From: Chryseobacterium sp.
GTDB lineage: Bacteria > Bacteroidota > Bacteroidia > Flavobacteriales > Weeksellaceae
Assembly: GCF_019236175.1 (NCBI RefSeq)
Contig: NZ_JAFAJM010000019.1
Location: 372,001 to 436,000, forward strand
Reading direction: 5' to 3'
DNA length: 64,000 nt
Position numbers and translations under genes: made by a program. The notes below the pieces were generated by a model, which was not told where the DNA came from, did not search any database, and worked only from the letters and a program-made list of their open reading frames with translations. Below are positions 60,914 through 64,000 of the stretch, piece by piece (positions within the stretch are counted from its first letter, which is position 1; every line of letters begins with the position of its first letter).

Positions 60914-63766
60914 ATGAAGAAAACTCTATCCGTTTTTCTGTTGTTATTTTTGGCGGTTCAAATGCTTTTTGCCCAAAGAGACACAGAACATTGGTTTGCC
61001 CCTATGGCAGCCAGAGCAAGCAAGCTCTATGATCCTAAACAGGCTTTATATTTTTCTACCGATTCCACAACACCATTTCCTGTAGAAATTTATAGTAATA
61101 ATACATTATTGGCTACCGTTACGATCAGCAAAGGAGCACCACAAACATTTGATGTGCCATTAAACAGAATGGTAGCCAGTACTACCGGAGAACTTTTCAG
61201 CCCTGGAAATAAAGGCTTATACCTAAAGGGAACCAAACCATTCTTTGCAACCTACCGATTTTCTGTAAGCAGCCATGGTGAAATATTAACTTCAAAAGGA
61301 AAAGCAGGGATCGGAAAAAAATTCTATGCCGTTACCGCACCTATTGAAGAATCTGACAGCGGATATAATTTTACTGCCGGTATTTTAGCCACAGAAGACA
61401 ATACAAAGGTTACGGTTTCCAATTACAACGCCAATGTCGTCTTTACGAACGGATGGACAGGAGCAAGCAACCCTACCCTTACTTTTACCCTTAATAAAGG
61501 ACAGTCTTATATTATTGAAGGAGTAGGTGATCAGAATGCGAATAAAGAAGGATTCATAGGAGCAAAAATTGAATCAGACAAACCTGTTTCTGTGACCAAC
61601 GGAAACTTTAACGGACAGTTTGCTATACCTGCAACCGGTTATTGGGATGGTTCCGATATTATTATGGACCAATCTGTGCCGGTAGACCGTTTAGGAAACG
61701 AATTCGTAGTGGTAAAAGGTAACGGAAATATTGCCAAAAGAATGGAAGATGCATTAATCGTTGCCACTGAAAGCGGAACTCAGGTATTCATTAACAACGC
61801 TACTGCGCCTGTTGTTACTCTTGATGAAGGAGAAAGCTACAGAGTGAATAAAGCAAGTAACACTAATTATATTAACCAGGGGAACAACCACTACAACATG
61901 TACATCAGAACTACAAAAAATGTATATGTATATCAGTTAATGGCAGGTATTGCTGATAGTAATGCAACTCTTGGATTCAATTATATACCGCCGTTGAATT
62001 GTTATCTTCCGAGAAAAATTGACGAGATAGGAAAAATCAAAGATTTACCTTATTATACAACCCTTACCAGTCATATTGTAAAACTGAATATTCTTACTGA
62101 AACCGGAGCAGCCGTTACAGTAAACGGAGCGGCCTTACCTGCTTCACAGGGACCATATCCTGTAAGCGGCACCAACAACTGGGTATCCTATTCTATTCCC
62201 GATATCACCGGAAACGTTACCATAACTTCTACAAAAGCTGTAACTGCAGGTATTTCAGGAGGAAGTGGTGTTGTTGGATATGGTGGTTATTTTGCAGGGT
62301 TTTCATCTATTCCTGTAATCGCAAAACAAACCGGAGACTGTATTCCAGGCCTTGTTCTGGAAGTAGGTGACAGCTTTGATACATACCAGTGGTTTAAAGA
62401 CAACACCCCTATTCCAGGAGCAAATTCAAATTCATATACCCCTGTTCAGTCCGGTAATTACACCGTAAGAATCACCGTTGGATCGTGTACTCCAGTTATT
62501 ACACCGGTTTACAAAGTATACACATGTCTTACTAAAACTACCAAAGATGATACAGTATGTGGTGTGGTAAAACAAATTGTGCCGACATTTACAAACTCTA
62601 CACAAGCAGTAGTTCCCGGTACGGTAACTATCCTTACACAACCAACACATGGTACCGCAATCATTGACCCTGTAACCGGAGTAATAAGCTATGCCCCTAC
62701 TTTCGGATATGCAGGCCCGGATACTATTGTTTATAAATTCTGCGGAAACAATCCTGATTTTACAGATTGTGAAGAAGTAACACTCAACTTAACGGTTTCT
62801 GAGAGCCCTATCGTTAATAATGCCGGATTAAGAACCTGTTTTATTGAATCTAATCCTGCAACAGGTTTATTTAACCTGACAAATGCTCTGGTTACCACAC
62901 AGAATAATATTACTAAAACCTATTTCCCTTCTCTTGCTGACGCTAATGCAGGAACCAATGAAATATTAAATCCGTTAACTTATATCGCTCCTAATGGCGT
63001 GGTATATGTAAAAGTAACTAATGCTAACGGATGTTTTAGCGTTGCAGAAGTAACTCTTACTGTGTTGCCTCCTGTAAAATCCGATATTCTAGCAGATAAA
63101 ATAATCTGTATGGAAGGCAAAACGACTCTTGATGCAGGCCCAGGATTTAAAGGTTACCTGTGGAGCACCGGAGCTACCACTCAGGTAATCCAGAATGTAG
63201 GTGTAGGAACTTATTGGGTAAAACTTAAAACAGGAGACTGTGTAACCACACAAACCGTAAAAGTATATGCATCAGAACAGCCGGTAATTACTAATATTGA
63301 TATTGCCAGTACTACCATCACCGTAAATGTAATAGGCGGAACCCCTCCGTACAAATACTCTATTGACAACTTAAACTGGCAGGAATCTAATGTATTTACT
63401 AATTTACCTAGAGGAAATGTAAGCGTATACGTAAAAGATGATTACAATTGTACCCCTATCAAAGTAGATCTTACAATTCCTAATCTGATTAATGTAATTA
63501 CCCCTAATGACGACGGAGTAAACGATGCTATCGACTATTCTGCATTAGCCAACAAAAACAATCTGGTCATTAATATCTTTGACAGATACGGAGCTAAAAT
63601 TTATCAGGCTGATAAATCCAACGGATATAAGTGGAACGGAACAATTGACGGTAACAAAAGAGTCCCTACAGGAAACTATTGGTATGAAGTAGGCTGGACT
63701 GAACCCAACAACAAACAAACCAATGTAAAATATTCAGGCTGGATTTTAGTAAAAAACAGAGAATAA
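60914..63766 (+). CDS. Large secreted protein with type B gliding-motility C-terminal domain (array member 3)
   Basis: 950 aa, colinear with member 2 over the full length. Signal peptide ending LFAQ, then RDTEHWFAPMAARASKL; N-terminal domain with KPVSVTNGNFNGQF, MDQSVPVDRLGNEFVVVKGNG, VYVYQLMAG and GYGGYFAGFSSIPV; Ig-like YQWFKDNTPIPGAN; one extra beta unit; LWSTGATTQVIQNVGVGTYW; SprB-like GGTPPYKYSIDN; sorting domain NVITPNDDGVNDAIDYSAL to GWILVKNRE. The two proteins differ at many positions, so the duplication is not recent. Own promoter and a strong terminator. Confidence 0.85.
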   Translation: MKKTLSVFLLLFLAVQMLFAQRDTEHWFAPMAARASKLYDPKQALYFSTDSTTPFPVEIYSNNTLLATVTISKGAPQTFDVPLNRMVASTTGELFSPGNKGLYLKGTKPFFATYRFSVSSHGEILTSKGKAGIGKKFYAVTAPIEESDSGYNFTAGILATEDNTKVTVSNYNANVVFTNGWTGASNPTLTFTLNKGQSYIIEGVGDQNANKEGFIGAKIESDKPVSVTNGNFNGQFAIPATGYWDGSDIIMDQSVPVDRLGNEFVVVKGNGNIAKRMEDALIVATESGTQVFINNATAPVVTLDEGESYRVNKASNTNYINQGNNHYNMYIRTTKNVYVYQLMAGIADSNATLGFNYIPPLNCYLPRKIDEIGKIKDLPYYTTLTSHIVKLNILTETGAAVTVNGAALPASQGPYPVSGTNNWVSYSIPDITGNVTITSTKAVTAGISGGSGVVGYGGYFAGFSSIPVIAKQTGDCIPGLVLEVGDSFDTYQWFKDNTPIPGANSNSYTPVQSGNYTVRITVGSCTPVITPVYKVYTCLTKTTKDDTVCGVVKQIVPTFTNSTQAVVPGTVTILTQPTHGTAIIDPVTGVISYAPTFGYAGPDTIVYKFCGNNPDFTDCEEVTLNLTVSESPIVNNAGLRTCFIESNPATGLFNLTNALVTTQNNITKTYFPSLADANAGTNEILNPLTYIAPNGVVYVKVTNANGCFSVAEVTLTVLPPVKSDILADKIICMEGKTTLDAGPGFKGYLWSTGATTQVIQNVGVGTYWVKLKTGDCVTTQTVKVYASEQPVITNIDIASTTITVNVIGGTPPYKYSIDNLNWQESNVFTNLPRGNVSVYVKDDYNCTPIKVDLTIPNLINVITPNDDGVNDAIDYSALANKNNLVINIFDRYGAKIYQADKSNGYKWNGTIDGNKRVPTGNYWYEVGWTEPNNKQTNVKYSGWILVKNRE

Positions 63767-63786
63767 TACTACCTGATAACATTTTC

Positions 63787-63817
63787 AAAACCACGATTTT
63801 ACAATCGTGGTTTTTTT
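63787..63817 (+). terminator. Terminator of array member 3
   Basis: AAAACCACGATT pairs with AATCGTGGTTTT around 4 bases, followed by T residues; the stem is nearly the same as after member 2. Confidence 0.85.
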
Positions 63818-63851
63818 ATTATCTTTCTAACGATTTAATACTTTTTATTAT

Positions 63852-63859
63852 TAAATTTG
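63852..63859 (+). promoter_or_regulatory. Promoter -7 box for array member 4
   Basis: TAAATTTG matches TAnnTTTG, 19 bp before the ATG. Confidence 0.6.
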
Positions 63860-63878
63860 TGATAAAGACTAATACTGA

Positions 63879-64000
63879 ATGAAGAAAATTCTATCTTTTT
63901 TATTTATATTTTATATTTTCACCTTTACCTTTGCTCAATTAGACAGAGAGCACTGGTTTGCTCCGATGGTAGACCGGACCGGAAATCCTAACCCCTATCA
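63879..64000 (+). CDS. Array member 4, N-terminal fragment cut by the window end
   Basis: Only 40 codons are visible: signal peptide (KKILSFLFIFYIFTFTFAQ) followed by LDREHWFAPMVDRTGNP. The shared D-x-EHWFAPM motif directly after the signal peptide and the same gene spacing identify it as the next paralogue. The rest, including the expected sorting domain, lies outside the window. Confidence 0.8.
   Translation, partial: MKKILSFLFIFYIFTFTFAQLDREHWFAPMVDRTGNPNPY

Noticed and set aside
57933..63766. Array members 2 and 3 as an assembly duplication
   Set aside because: The two sequences differ throughout at the nucleotide and protein level, and their promoters and spacers differ too.

Overview
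The window looks like chromosomal DNA of a flavobacterium, most likely Chryseobacterium or a close Weeksellaceae relative (inference from AT-rich DNA, promoters of the Bacteroidetes type TAnnTTTG, bacillithiol synthesis, a type IX secretion cargo array, and the overall gene content). I see no rRNA, CRISPR array, prophage or insertion sequence. There is one tRNA (His).

Layout. 1-4.7 kb: a Crp/Fnr regulator divergent from a bacterial end-joining operon (Ku, then LigD split into a phosphoesterase ORF and a ligase-polymerase ORF by a -1 frame break at A-rich slippery sites), then a YcxB-like membrane protein that also looks frame-broken. 4.7-8.6 kb (minus strand): an MscS channel, a short-chain dehydrogenase and nusB-DUF1573-yajC. 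8.6-11.3 kb: an ABC exporter, a PUR-type nucleic-acid-binding protein, a gene-free GC-richer stretch with a structured-RNA candidate, and tRNA-His. 11.3-18 kb (minus): bshB1, then exbB-exbD-exbD-tonB followed by a small membrane protein, a PstS-like lipoprotein and a TPR protein. 18-21.7 kb: leuS and a lipocalin-like lipoprotein. 21.9-27.8 kb: surface-glycan genes (acyltransferase, GT2), kdtA, a cupin, an NlpC/P60 peptidase and an O-methyltransferase. 27.9-28.5 kb: two tiny divergent genes, one encoding a six-cysteine peptide with a knottin-like spacing behind a bacteriocin-type leader. 28.5-36.4 kb: an OmpA lipoprotein, tilS, dsbD, an orphan exbD, an alpha/beta hydrolase, a patatin and nrnA. 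36.6-46 kb: rpmH, an FtsE-like ATPase, trmN6, a sensor kinase, ribE, pdxA, DUF177-rpmF, accB-accC and rocD. 46-49.8 kb: a four-gene glycan cluster starting 3 bp after rocD. 50-54.3 kb: gltX, accA, a secreted unknown and tsf. 54.5-64 kb: a tandem array of at least four paralogous secreted proteins of about 950-1115 aa that end in the type B gliding-motility C-terminal sorting domain; the fourth runs off the window.

How it fits together. Most of the window is housekeeping (translation, fatty-acid, cofactor and envelope genes) arranged as short operons with clear promoters and hairpin terminators. The accessory or less understood parts are the split NHEJ ligase, the knottin-like peptide with its divergent 51-aa neighbour, the structured RNA region near 11 kb, the glycan cluster, and the tandem cell-surface protein array. 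Family assignments are from reading the sequences without database searches.
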